A stretch of 64,000 nt of DNA, taken from NCBI GenBank assembly GCA_963691705.1, contig OY829542.1, forward strand, positions 36,318,579 through 36,382,578, read 5' to 3'. Of this stretch, positions 1 through 9,669 are shown piece by piece. This stretch comes from Viola odorata. Its lineage: Eukaryota; Streptophyta; Magnoliopsida; Malpighiales; Violaceae. The notes under the pieces were generated by a model. It did not search any database. It worked only from the letters and a program-made list of their open reading frames with translations, and had not been told where the DNA came from. Both the position numbers and the translations under genes were made by a program. The stretch's first letter is position 1, and the number at the start of each line of letters is the position of its first letter.

Positions 1-756
1 ATTCACCCGTTGGAGGAACCACAATTTCTTGATCCTCCATGATGTCCATGATGAAATGTGCATAAGAAAAACGAGGCTTCAATTTGTCCATGAGAATTTC
101 GCTCTTGGACATAAGGGAAAGAACAAAATAACCCAAATTGAGCTTCTTCTTAATAAAATATTCCATCACCTAAACCTCCACACACTTCACTTCACTCAAG
201 TTCCCAACCCGTGGGAGAATAGTCTATGTCATTACATGCCAAAGCACCAACGGAAGAGGATCAAGATATTTGAGTTGAGTTGGATTGGCTTATTTTTTGG
301 AGCATCCAGACCACCAACAATTTCTCATTGCGTCAAAGCAACACCTTCTAGAACGAGACCATGGTCCGAGTAGCAACAATGACTCGTATTAGGAGCACCC
401 AAAATTCGATTCATCATAGTCAAATCTACATCAATATTTTTGCCTAAAAACCATCGTGAAGACTACAATATCACTTGCTTTACTAAAATCATGATGATTA
501 CGAAGCACCATATTGGAGTAAAACATCTTAACTAATAGGGGACTATAACTTTTATGCATAGACAACCCTTGTCCCCACCCTTGATAATCAATTAATTCTT
601 TAATCCCCATATCCAACAACTCATTCATAGAAATATAAGTAGGTGTAGAACAATTCCATCATAATAATGATCGACATAAAGCTTAAATAATTTCTTACTC
701 GTGAAGAAGGAATCATTGTATTGAACGGGAGGCTCTTATCTTGAATTAGTTGTTGC
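1..756 (-). pseudogene. 3' part of env-like ORF of the outer copia element, cut by element A
   Basis: On the minus strand, conceptual translation from about 720 down to 1 gives a protein with residues such as LVKMFYSNMVLRNHHDF, then a segment containing MMNRILGAPNTSHC. This style (a reach-for-FYxN motif, then a short conserved block) recalls the plant 'putative plant transposon/envelope-like' proteins found behind pol in Sireviruses. At least one frameshift (about 640) and several stops (for example near 330) break it, so it is a relic. The start of the ORF lies at 24952, on the other side of element A; the two halves meet at the duplicated 5-bp target CCGTG (757-761) / CCATG (24819-24823). 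The family assignment is inference from motif style; the split by element A is seen directly. Confidence 0.45.
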
Positions 757-761
757 CCGTG

Positions 762-2252
762 TGATCGTCACTCAAATATACTTAATATTTTTCTGATGCA
801 TAAATGCACAAATAAACGTGTAAAGGGCAAGACAGGGTCGAACCACAGAGATTGAAGGAATAATATTTCAGTTTCAATGTATGACAGAGAAGAAATGTAA
901 CCAACTACAAACGTACCACGCGGGGGGGGGGGGGGGGTGGTTATGTTGATTGACGAATCAATCAACGCAGAAGTGGGAGCTAACAAGATAAATAATTATA
1001 ACCACAAATCATAGCACAAAAGTAACAAATATTCTCGGGTTGCATTTCAGGTCAGTTAATCATCGGCACAAAAATAGTCCAAACTCATATATAGACCTGC
1101 TATAGGGGACTAGTTTCCACTCAACACCCCCTACTTACCTTCGTAGATAGAACCTACCCCCTGTTTCCACATATGAGGTAGCCTTGACGTTTTGCCATCC
1201 TCCCAGGCACGAATGCGGGGAGACACTACTCAAAACGCCCATGAAGTGGAGACAAGACAGATCTAGGGTGTGACATCTCAGTGTGTCAAGCTCGTATCAT
1301 ATACCCTAAATGACCGTTTACCCCTAGACGAAAGACCTCTCGTTATGTCCCCACTAGGTGTCTACCTTAACCCAAGGATTCACGTCAGTTATAACCAAGA
1401 GAATGACAGTACTCACGCAGAAATATTAACAGTTGATCAAGCCCTCAACATTTCTAAATGAGCATGGAAATAAAATGATAAACAACTGAATATGACAAGA
1501 GAATATATTAAGCATGCATTAGGCCTCTTAACGGATCCTTACAACCCTTGAAATACCCTTTACTAAGAAGATGATCTTAGCCGCTAATGCTAACAAGTAA
1601 TAAAAAAATCTAATAAATAACATAAAAGTAAAGAGACAAGAAAGGAAATGAAAGCTTAATAAATACCGGCCGGAGCTTAAAACCTCTGGTTTGAAGAAGA
1701 GTTAATGGTGGCAGCTGCTCCAACAAAAGAGAGGAAGAAATTCCCAGAAAAAAAACCTAAGAGGCGGCTGCCTAAAACTAAAAATGAGATTCTCCCCTAA
1801 AATCCTAAAACTAAAGGTTTATATAGTGTCCAGCCCACAAGAGGACAAAAATCCAGCTAAGGGACTACAAAATGACAAATTCCAGCTAAGGGGAGAGAGT
1901 GACATCACATGGAGCGTGCTGGAATATTCTGGAATCTTCTAGATGCGCATGGAATCTCGTGCGAATCTTCGGAGATTCCTTTCTTTGGATTTCGATCTTG
2001 ATCTGATGTGGATGCGTACAGGCACGAGACTGCTTACTGGTCTGGTTAGCGTCGAGGTTACGATGACGCTCCAATCTGCAGGGCCTTGAAGCTTGAAATC
2101 TCAAGAATTCCTTCAAAAATGCATCTTTTCACTATTTTTCTCCTTTTGGCATTGATCTGCAATAAAGATGGAAATAAAGGTCAATTAGCAGAATCATGCC
2201 CCCAAAAAGGCTAAAATAGAGGATAAAATCGCGCCCAAGAAATATGCTATCA
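762..2252 (-). repeat. Element A 3' LTR (left copy)
   Basis: Matches 23221-24818 along its whole length, with TG/CA ends. It lacks about 110 bp present in the right copy (near 23485-23607). It contains a run of 16 G at 922-937 where the right copy has an interrupted G tract. By eye the copies differ at about 5% in the first 170 aligned bases. On the minus strand it is preceded by the G-rich stretch GTGTGGGGATGTT, the likely polypurine tract. Confidence 0.92.
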
Positions 2253-3863
2253 AACATCCCCACACTGCCCAATGCTCGCCCTCGAGCATTAACAAAATTG
2301 AAAACCACCTCATGCTATGACATACATCTCCAACCCCTTAATACACATAATAGACAACTCATTCGACAAGCTGCACCCAACCAAAATATATCCTGCCCTA
2401 GAAAAGCACATGCAACAGATTAATAGGATAACGACCCTATTAATCAGACTTTCCCAGACCAAGTCTATTCACCAGTAGTCCTCACCTGGATATGTGTTTG
2501 CACTCACGCTTGCAACAAAATATGTATTTTGGCTAATCACTCAAAAATACAAATAACACAACACAAGGCAGAGTTTGCACGTCAATTTGAGTACGGTAGT
2601 ACACATGCGAGGGCAATCTAGCAATCATAGATAACTTTGCAAAAAGACAAAAAAGGAAAAAGATAAAGAGCAATAAGGGGTAGGGGAAGGTGTGAAGGAA
2701 AAGAAAAAAGGAAAGAAAATAAAACAGAAATAAAAGGAGAAAAGAGAAGGAAAAGAAAAACAAAGGAGTGGGTACGAAGGAGAAAACAAAAGAGAAACGA
2801 AGAAAATAAAATAGAGGGAAAAGATGAAGAAAAGAAAAGAAAAGAAAAGAAAAGAAGAGGGAAGAGAAGACAAATCTAGAGGTGGAGGATTCCTTGGCCA
2901 GAAACAAGGCGAATTGGTGAGCAACACTCGCTAGAGAGGGCATGAAACCGAGGGCTAGACAATGGCTTTGGCGTTCTTCTATGGAGGAGATCTTTGTCTG
3001 CGTCGAGGGCACGAAATGATTGCCTTTTTACTGCTCTTGCTTTCTGTGCCTGCTTTGCTTTTATTCGAATTCAATTTGATTTTCTTTTTTTTTCTTTTTG
3101 CCGAAATATCTAGCAAGTAGGCATGAATCTTTCTTCCTTTGCTCGCTCTTTGGATAGGAGCTGGAGATGGCAATTCTTCACATTTCTTTGAGCGATTGAC
3201 TTCGAGGGCTTGATACTTGATTCTACTTCCCCACACTTAAGCTTTGTTATGGTGAGGAGGTAATCTAACGTAGTTGTCCTACCCAAGATTCCTGATTTCC
3301 GCAGTTGCTCTGTCATGCCCTTGATCTTTGTTTTTCTCCCCACACTTATCTTCTTCGATGTCTAGCCCTTGCCTTTCGAAAAGAAAAGGCTCAAGTGGTT
3401 AGAAGAGAGAATAAGGGTGTCGAGGTCATGAAAAAGGAAAGAAAAATGGAGAAAGAAGAAAGAAGAAAAATAAAAAGAAAAGAAAGAAAAATTGCAAAGG
3501 CACTTCGTCGTTTCGTTACTTTCCTCCGTCTAATGGTGCCTATACCCAGGGATATTATGCAAACCTAGCCAGTGCCTAGTCAAGCATTAAATCACACATG
3601 AATAAAAAGTCATGAAGCTCAATGTGCTCACAGGGTACAAATTGTGACTACTAGTGTCTAGGGCATGACTGGTCATAAGGGCAAGCAGGTCAAGATGTGC
3701 ATGGTAGGGCATAGATGCAATGAATGACAAGTTTCTTCCATGCATCAGAAGTCAAAAATGCATGTCCATTATGAGGGTTTTAAAACTGGGCAGTGGCAAA
3801 ATTCCTAGCAAAGTCTAAAAATAAAATCCAATTTTTTTTGAAAAATCCGATAAAAAAGACATG
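2253..3863 (-). other. Element A 3' untranslated region, purine-rich, no gene seen
   Basis: This lies between the left LTR of A and the insertion point of B. It contains two strongly purine-biased stretches on the plus strand, about 2640-2880 (with repeated AAAAG units near 2828-2858) and about 3380-3490. Reading frames through it are low-complexity Phe/Leu/Ser or Lys/Glu/Arg strings produced by that bias, so no coding call is made. The ACATG at 3859-3863 is the left target-site duplication of element B. Confidence 0.6.
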
Positions 3864-4319
3864 TGATAAGATTCGGACTGTTGGGGAAGCGGGATCTGGA
3901 TTATGGCTATCTGGAATCACTATAGCAGCAGTCCATCGTACCTGTAAAGCGCCGGAGGGGGGACTTCGGCGTAGACACTCCGATGCTTAAGTTAGTATGG
4001 TTGTGAAATTTGGCAGAGATTTGGGTAGAGAATCAGATCTTACTTTCGATCTAGAAATGAGTGGTATTTATAGCCGAAGAAAGAAAGGTTGTTACCCCCA
4101 GGGGTGGGCGTTATCATGGGGAGATATCGTCCAGGATGACGTCATCATGTGTCAGCTGGACCGGGTATCGCTAGTGAGATATCGCCAAGGAGACGTTGTC
4201 GTGGTTTCCTGGGATGGGGCGACATCTGGGTGCCGTCGCCAGTTAAGGTTTACAGAGATCCGGCTTTGACTTGAGGTGAGAAGACGAATATACCCTTGGT
4301 GTTTCATCAATTGTTATTA
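3864..4319 (-). repeat. Element B 3' LTR (left copy), with 83-bp deficit
   Basis: Homologous to 19166-19704 but 456 bp instead of 539. The missing segment is the inverted repeat and poly-C tract of the right copy (about 19520-19600). The TATA box on the element strand is TATAAATA at 4065-4072. The terminal CA has become TA. Confidence 0.92.
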
Positions 4320-5125
4320 TAAGCCCAACTGAAAATGAGCCCGAGTGTTCACCAAGGGCTGCCTCTCCTGGCCTCTGGGGGAACGTTACTCCTCTTGTGC
4401 CGCGCTAGATTCTTGAGAATCTCTGAGTTTTTCTAATCACTTTGTTAGCTTCTTGGTGTCGGATATGTAATAGTGAAGCAGATAGCGGGAACCGATCTCT
4501 GACGGTAATGATCGGTCATAGAGAGGGCGCTCATATGATTATCATCGTGAGGGTAGAGTTTTCCAGTGTTGTCCCTTTGGAGCTCCGAATATCATACGGA
4601 AAGCGATATTTTCTTGATCTTCCTGCACATTCTCAAATGTGGTTTTGTTAGTGAAAATATCATACAACGACAGACATAAGTTACCCTTACTCCCTTAGAG
4701 GCATTCACTTGCCACTATTGGGGGGTCGTTGGTGTTGTCTTTTTCATCCAAGCTCATTGGATCTGGCCTAGCCGTAAGCTGCCTATAACATCGACACGGT
4801 TTCTCGTCATAACTACCTACAATTTATGCGATCTTACGTCGTAGCTACCTGCAATATCAACACGGTTTTACGCTGCTCGGAGCTACCTGTAATATTGCGC
4901 GGTTTTATGTCATTATAGACCTCAACCCATATTCCACTTGAGCACCTCGGGCGTCTTCCAGGGGTTCCACGTCAGCCTCCCCTCCTGACGACATTGGGTT
5001 AACAGGACGGCCTAATTTTTGAGGTGTCCACCTTTGTGAGCAGCTATTACTTTGGATCTATAAATGCGACCCTTTTTCGGTGCAGATTCTTCACACATCC
5101 TCTACTTCTCATCTACTATTTCCTC
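4320..5125 (+). promoter_or_regulatory. Upstream region of antisense gene 1 (element B)
   Basis: It starts with the junction motif AAGCCCAACTGAAAATGAG at 4321-4339, which recurs at 5693-5711. About 4770-4920 holds four degenerate copies of a 33-38-bp unit built on CTACCTGCAATATCAACACGG. TATAAAT at 5059-5065 lies 67 bp before the ATG of gene 1. The equivalent region of element D has the same three parts in the same order. The promoter role is inferred from position and conservation; no other gene is seen here. Confidence 0.6.
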
Positions 5126-5515
5126 ATGGACGATCTCACTATAAATTTTCTAATTTCCAAAGCCTTAACCCTCAAGAATCTCACTGAGGGTGACGTCAGC
5201 TTCCTGGAGAACATGCTGACAAAGACTGATGAGGATATGCTGGAACTTCGGGGAATGATGACCCCTGTTCAGGCCAGGATTGGGGCCGCTACCATGGAGG
5301 ACTTAAATCCCATCGGGAATGTCTCCAAGCTGGCTGTCGCCGCCTGTCGCATCGAGGTAGCCATCGCCATGCTGCAGCAGAAGAAGGATCTGCTGAACTG
5401 CTATCTGAAGAGCATGAGAAGCACCTCTTCGGAGCTGACTTCTGTGGTGGACGCCTTGAGGGACATCCTCATTCTACTGGTGGATGACGACAACAATGTC
5501 GGGTCTCGGGCTTGA
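5126..5515 (+). CDS. Antisense gene 1 (element B), small helical protein
   Basis: 129 codons. The ATG at 5126 was chosen because its product (starting MDDLTINFL) aligns with the start of the copy at 41614 and lies just behind a conserved TATA box; an upstream in-frame ATG at 5024 precedes that TATA box. The protein is predicted to be mostly helical, with a conserved core GDVxFLENMLxK near residues 25-37 and IAMLQQKKDLLNCYLKSMR near 80-100. No enzyme motif, signal peptide or membrane segment is visible and the family is not recognised. The gene is encoded opposite to gag-pol. Versions occur at 41614-41991 (one stop) and at the window edge in element E. The same segment in three diverged elements supports real coding; its function is unknown. 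Confidence 0.7.
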   Translation: MDDLTINFLISKALTLKNLTEGDVSFLENMLTKTDEDMLELRGMMTPVQARIGAATMEDLNPIGNVSKLAVAACRIEVAIAMLQQKKDLLNCYLKSMRSTSSELTSVVDALRDILILLVDDDNNVGSRA

Positions 5516-6044
5516 AGGCTTGCCGCTGTGCCTTCTTGTTTGTTTTTTCCTTTATATGTATTATGTATGCGGACGTATATTCAGGCCGTTAGGCCGTAAT
5601 GAAACTCCTTTCTGCTCTTGGACTTGTGATCTTTCTCCCCTTTTTAGGGCATTAGCCCTAGCTTCGATTGAGAGCTGTGGCCAAGCCCAACTGAAAATGA
5701 GTCTAACACTGGTCAGACTTTTGCAGTATTTATTCTTCTTTATCTGCCAGGTGGCAACGGTTGCTTAGGCAAACTGTTCTACTACTCACATGCCGTCTCT
5801 TCAGTAATAACTGATTGGGCGGTTTTCCTGTGCTTCTTGATCGTTGAGAAATCTCAACAGGCGTGATCAGAGAATTTTGAATTTGCCATTATGGTTGATC
5901 TTCTCAAGATGCATTAAATTATCCTTCTCTCACTTGAGAAATTCGAAGAGTCTCACCATTTTATCTATTTATGGGGAGTTCTTCTACTTTTTCCTGTTCA
6001 TCTTTTTCTTCATATTTTTCTGCTGCTACTGATTTTCATCTCTC
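5516..6044 (+). promoter_or_regulatory. Gene 1/gene 2 intergenic region with gene 2 promoter (element B)
   Basis: The 3' side of gene 1 has a TGTATG signal and a GGCCGTAATGAA stretch that match the UTR of the element D copy. The second copy of the LTR-junction motif is at 5693-5711. Upstream of gene 2, blocks shared with element D are CTCAACAGGC (about 5850), TCGAAGAGTCTC (about 5943) and a TATTTAT box at 5966-5972, 79 bp before the ATG. The promoter role is inferred. Confidence 0.5.
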
Positions 6045-6470
6045 ATGGCCAATTCTCATGATCAGGTTTCCGACGAGCGAGAATCTCGCCCAACTCCTCC
6101 GACGACACCAGATTCTGGCAATCCTTCTTCGCCACCATGCTGGAAGAGGCGATTGTCCCGCCGTGGAGGTCGGAAGAGATCAAAGAAGAGAGCAAATTCT
6201 GAAACCACTGGTTGGTTTTCTTCATTTTCAGCCCCTCCGTCTTGTAAGGGCAAAAAATTATTCCCTCCTGCTGACTGGTTTGAAGAGGAGATTCCTTTAG
6301 GCGATACCATCGTCAAGGCGGCATCTTCAGCTACAAAGGAGGAATCCAAGCCATTGACGCTGAGCCCGGAGCGAAAAGCTGACAAATCCCCTCCTTTTGC
6401 TGATGAGGAGCTTCTGCCCTTCGATGAGGAATATTGCTACTGGTCCTCTTATTGGCCTGACGAGGATTGA
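6045..6470 (+). CDS. Antisense gene 2 (element B), basic-acidic small protein
   Basis: 141 codons from ATG 6045. The N-terminal third is Pro/Thr-rich (PTPPTTPDSGNPSSPP) and runs into a basic cluster WKRRLSRRGGRKRSKKR at about residues 32-50 that looks like a nuclear-localisation signal. The C-terminus is acidic and aromatic, ending WSSYWPDED. Element D keeps the same plan (42466-42924), and the tail YWPDED recurs in element E. No catalytic domain is seen. A nuclear or nucleic-acid-binding role is only an inference from composition. The 3' side carries the conserved poly(A)-type motif at 6491. Confidence 0.7.
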   Translation: MANSHDQVSDERESRPTPPTTPDSGNPSSPPCWKRRLSRRGGRKRSKKRANSETTGWFSSFSAPPSCKGKKLFPPADWFEEEIPLGDTIVKAASSATKEESKPLTLSPERKADKSPPFADEELLPFDEEYCYWSSYWPDED

Positions 6471-6490
6471 TTCCGCCCTTGGCAATCCCT

Positions 6491-6507
6491 TGTAGATGCC
6501 GTATGGC
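6491..6507 (+). terminator. Conserved 3'-UTR poly(A)-signal module of gene 2 (element B)
   Basis: TGTAGATGCCGTATGGC occurs about 20 bp behind the gene 2 stop and is identical in elements D (42942) and E (63798, minus). It is followed by the A-rich AAATGAAATGATG. TGTA followed by an AATAAA-like element is the arrangement of plant polyadenylation signals. Confidence 0.55.
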
Positions 6508-6954
6508 TTATTGTTTTTTAAATGAAATGATGCTTTGCTTTTTTAGTTTTGCATGCTCGGGCGTTAGCTCCTCTTTGGATGGCTATCGCTGAGAAAATGA
6601 CTGTTGCTTCGACGTAACTACTTGCAACTGATTGTCAGTAACTACCCCCTCCAGAAGATATAAATTCCTGGACATAAATATCCTTCTGAGGTTTTTACAT
6701 GTGTCACTTTTGCTTTGGGGCGTGTCCCGCTTTTACAGGCTGTTCACTTGTCGAACTCAGCCTTTAAAAGGGAGCAACTGCTCTCTTTTAATACTCTTTG
6801 CCTGCACTTTGAAATTTTGTCCCTTTCTCTCTCTAGATTCTTACTTCGAAGGAAGTCACGACCACCATTCGCCGGCGCCGACAGTTTTATCCACCGCCTT
6901 CTGCTCAAGGTACTTCGCTTCTTTTTCCTCAGATTTTCTTCTTGCTGATTCATT
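6508..6954 (+). promoter_or_regulatory. Promoter region of antisense gene 3 (element B)
   Basis: Contains GTAACT repeats (about 6613-6646, MYB-core-like), a decayed G-box-like CATGTGTC (about 6698), TTTTACAGGCTGT (6731) also present in element D, and a TATA-like TTTAAAAG at 6763-6770. No other coding signal is visible. Confidence 0.5.
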
Positions 6955-9082
6955 ATGAGTACCTCTAGGATACCCAAGGATTCTCAGTGGCCTTTGGCCC
7001 CAAATAGGTCTTTGAGAAGTCTCCAAAATTTCCAGTGGCCCATAGATTTAGAAATTGAGAGAACACCTAGTGTTTTTGTTGATCAAGCGGTTTTGGAGGC
7101 AGAACTGGAGGAAAATAGTATCTTTTTCCCTCCCGGTTACTCCGTTAAAATTCCTGATGCCGGCCATCGGCTTCATGACCCTCTATCGGGGGGCGATAGG
7201 ATGGTATATTTTAGCATGTTCCTCTATGGCTTTTGCTTTCCCATCCATGAAGCAGTGAAAAGTTTATTAGTTCGATATGACATTAACCCGGCTCAGATTA
7301 CGCCTCCTTCTTGGTGTGGGATTCATGCCTTCATTCGCATTTGCGAGTTGCGGGGTATCCTTGTCTCGTCTGTCAATTTATTCCGCAAGTTTTTTAGTTT
7401 TAGGTGCCGCAACTATGTGGTAGATATTGCCCCAAGATGGAATGACGCATTGGTGCAGTCATTCTGGCAAAAATTCCAGGGCTTCGAAGAGACTGTGGCC
7501 GATTGGAATAGCAGTTTTTTCATCGTGAATTTGCCTTTCCGCCCCTGGCCCAGGGGCTTCAATCAGTGTCTTAACGATTCCCTTTGGACAAACCCGTCAA
7601 CAATATCCAAGGAAGAGCTTCGACAAACGCACGTGCTGCTAGAGCTGAACTCGTCTTTTCGCATTCGAGAGTTTGCCTTACACAGGCTTATAGAGAACTG
7701 TACTATAAGTAAGTTTCTTTTCCTTCGTTATCGCTTCGGTTTAATCATTGTCCTGATGTACCTTGCTGGCAGGTGACACTGGAAATCAACCGTCAAGCGA
7801 TAAGGACGTTCCTCTGAACGTGAGGCCGCTTCAATCACTGCCACCATCTCCTCCGCCTGAGAGTTCCAGTCGCCCTACCACTCCAAAAAGAAAGAGATTC
7901 AAGATTGTTGCCAGGCGCGGTACCTCCAGCCGTACTTCCCATTTCCTCGAGAATTGGTTACCCATTCGGAAAGGAGTGACTCCGAATCATCCTAAAACTG
8001 AAGTACCCGACAACAGCAGCAAGGACATGGATACCGACTCTGGGCTTCGTCATGCTTCCGCGGGTCAGCGGAAGAAACTGAGAATGGGAAATAGCAACCT
8101 AGTTGCCGAGGTCGCTTTGAAGAAGGTGAAGGATACTTCGGCTACTGGGGCTGACGCCCTTGATGGTGCAGGTACCTCCAAAACGGCGGCAGCAGCTAAG
8201 GCGTCAATCGACATTCCTTCTGATACTTTTGAGGCTCCGCCAGAGGTCAACCTTCCTCCTCCGACAGCCGCTCCTGACTCTCCTATCTTCTCCTACATCC
8301 CTGATGTCGCTGCACCGAATCGTGAACCTGCCGCTACTCCTCACCCTCTGCTGAATGGCCTTCCGCTATTATTCTGCACCTCTATTTCAGGAGTCGGTGG
8401 TTCCGCTGAAAATCGTTCTCCTCCCTTTACCGCCAATCTGTCTTCTCAAGGTCCTCAAGGAGCCACTTCCTATCGCTTGGATCTGTCTACCTTTGGTACC
8501 AGCAAACTTCGCGCACTGGGAATATCAGACCCGTTATCGCGAAGCGAGCTGGTGGGTTCGATAGTAGGTGCGATATTCAGTTCTTCTGAAGATAGGGAGG
8601 AGATGTCAGAGCTTCCTCTAGAGGTTCATCGCGAGTGCGCTTTAAATGACGTGCTGGCTAGCTTTCGCATGCTGAATTACTTTCTCGATATCCATGGTGA
8701 CAAGGCTCGAGGTTCCCCCTCTAAGGTGGCGGAGCTGACGCAACTCCAAAACGATAGTCATGAAGAGCTTAACGACTGCCGTGTTGAATTGGCCAGAGAG
8801 AAGTCGATAGGGAAGGCCAAGATAGAACTTCTGGAGGCAGAACTGGTGCCCGCCAATAGAAGAAACTCTCTCCTTCGTGAGGAGATATCGGCCCGCGATG
8901 CGAAGCTAGCGAAGGTGCCCAATGAGATGTCGCGCTGGAAAGATAAGGCGATACAGGCCTTTGCCGTTGGATTCCCAGATTATTACCGTAGCGAGGCTTT
9001 TGATCCTGCCAAGGTAGCTGACTACGCCTTCGAGAGGTTGAAGGATATAAATGCCGGGGGCGATAAAGGAGTTCTTCCGTGA
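6955..9082 (+). CDS. Antisense gene 3 (element B), 'putative gypsy type transposon'-like protein, one intron
   Basis: The two frames 6955-7708 and 7773-9082 are joined exactly by a 64-bp intron, giving 687 codons. N-terminal residues about 80-210 match the style of the Pfam Transposase_28 family ('putative gypsy type transposon'): YFSMFLYGFCFPIHEAV, then a NPAQITPPSWCGIHAF block. After the intron come a Pro/Ser-rich linker (LQSLPPSPPPESS), the motif HFLENWLPIRKG, a domain around LSTFGTSKLRALGISDPLS, and a Glu/Lys-rich coiled coil (about residues 570-650). There is no recognised enzyme active site. The gene is a paralogue of gene 4 and an orthologue of 43386-45628. The start was chosen by alignment to the copies in D and E. 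Function is unknown; a structural or regulatory role in the element is inference. Confidence 0.78.
7709..7772 (+). other. Intron of antisense gene 3 (element B)
   Basis: 64 bp, GTAAGT...GGCAG, T-rich, phase 1. It is placed identically in element D (44077-44141) and element E (62613-62677). Removal restores one frame across the junction. Confidence 0.8.
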
Positions 9083-9669
9083 TGGGAACAAGGCAGCGCT
9101 TGAGAGTGTTTTATTTTTATTTTTTTCCAACATTGGTTTCATTTAGCTTGTGATAACTGATAACGCTTGCATAATAACGACTGTCATTCCGCTCTGGATA
9201 ACTATTAATTTGCTTCTTGGCGTTATCTTTGTTGATTACGTCATCATGCTTGACCTTTTTCTGATAAAGTAATTCCGCTTTTTTGGAGCATTTAATGCTC
9301 AGAATCCCCTCATTAATATGAGCGAAGGATCATGATGGTTCAGAGACACTTGTCTGCTTATCAGGACGCTAGGGCTAGCATGATTTGATAGGATCAAAAC
9401 GCCTTCTCTCCTTTCTAGGGTTATACTCATTGCTTATGCCTGTCACGCGTGTCGCGACTGTTCCAGCAGTCATTTCTTTTAGCCTCTTAGGGTTATAAAA
9501 CCCCTCACTTTATTTCTTTTTCCACTTTCGATAATCTATTTCCCTGCATCTTCTCAAATCGTCTTGCATTTTTGGTTTTCACCTCCTGGGTACTTCGATT
9601 TTCTTCTAAAGAAGGCAGTTCTTCATTTCCCTTGTTATCTCCTTCATCTTTTTCTTTTCTTTTTCCACC
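9083..9669 (+). promoter_or_regulatory. Promoter region of antisense gene 4 (element B)
   Basis: Shared with D and E: the inverted repeat GAGCATTTAATGCTC at 9286-9300 (7-bp arms), a decayed G-box (CACTTG) near 9350, and TATAAAA at 9494-9500, 170 bp before the ATG. The spacing is almost the same in all three elements, which argues for a working promoter in their ancestor. Confidence 0.62.

Noticed and set aside
2533..3012. Long minus-strand frame rich in Phe, Leu and Ser, resembling a membrane protein
   Set aside because: It is the complement of a purine-biased low-complexity stretch in the non-coding 3' region of element A; no homologous frame or promoter.
5024..5125. Upstream ATG for antisense gene 1 in element B
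   Set aside because: It lies upstream of the TATA box at 5059 and has no counterpart in element D; the ATG at 5126 matches 41614.
6044..6385. Minus-strand frames opposite antisense gene 2
   Set aside because: Shadow frames of the Pro/Arg-rich coding sequence; the plus-strand frame is the one shared by B and D.
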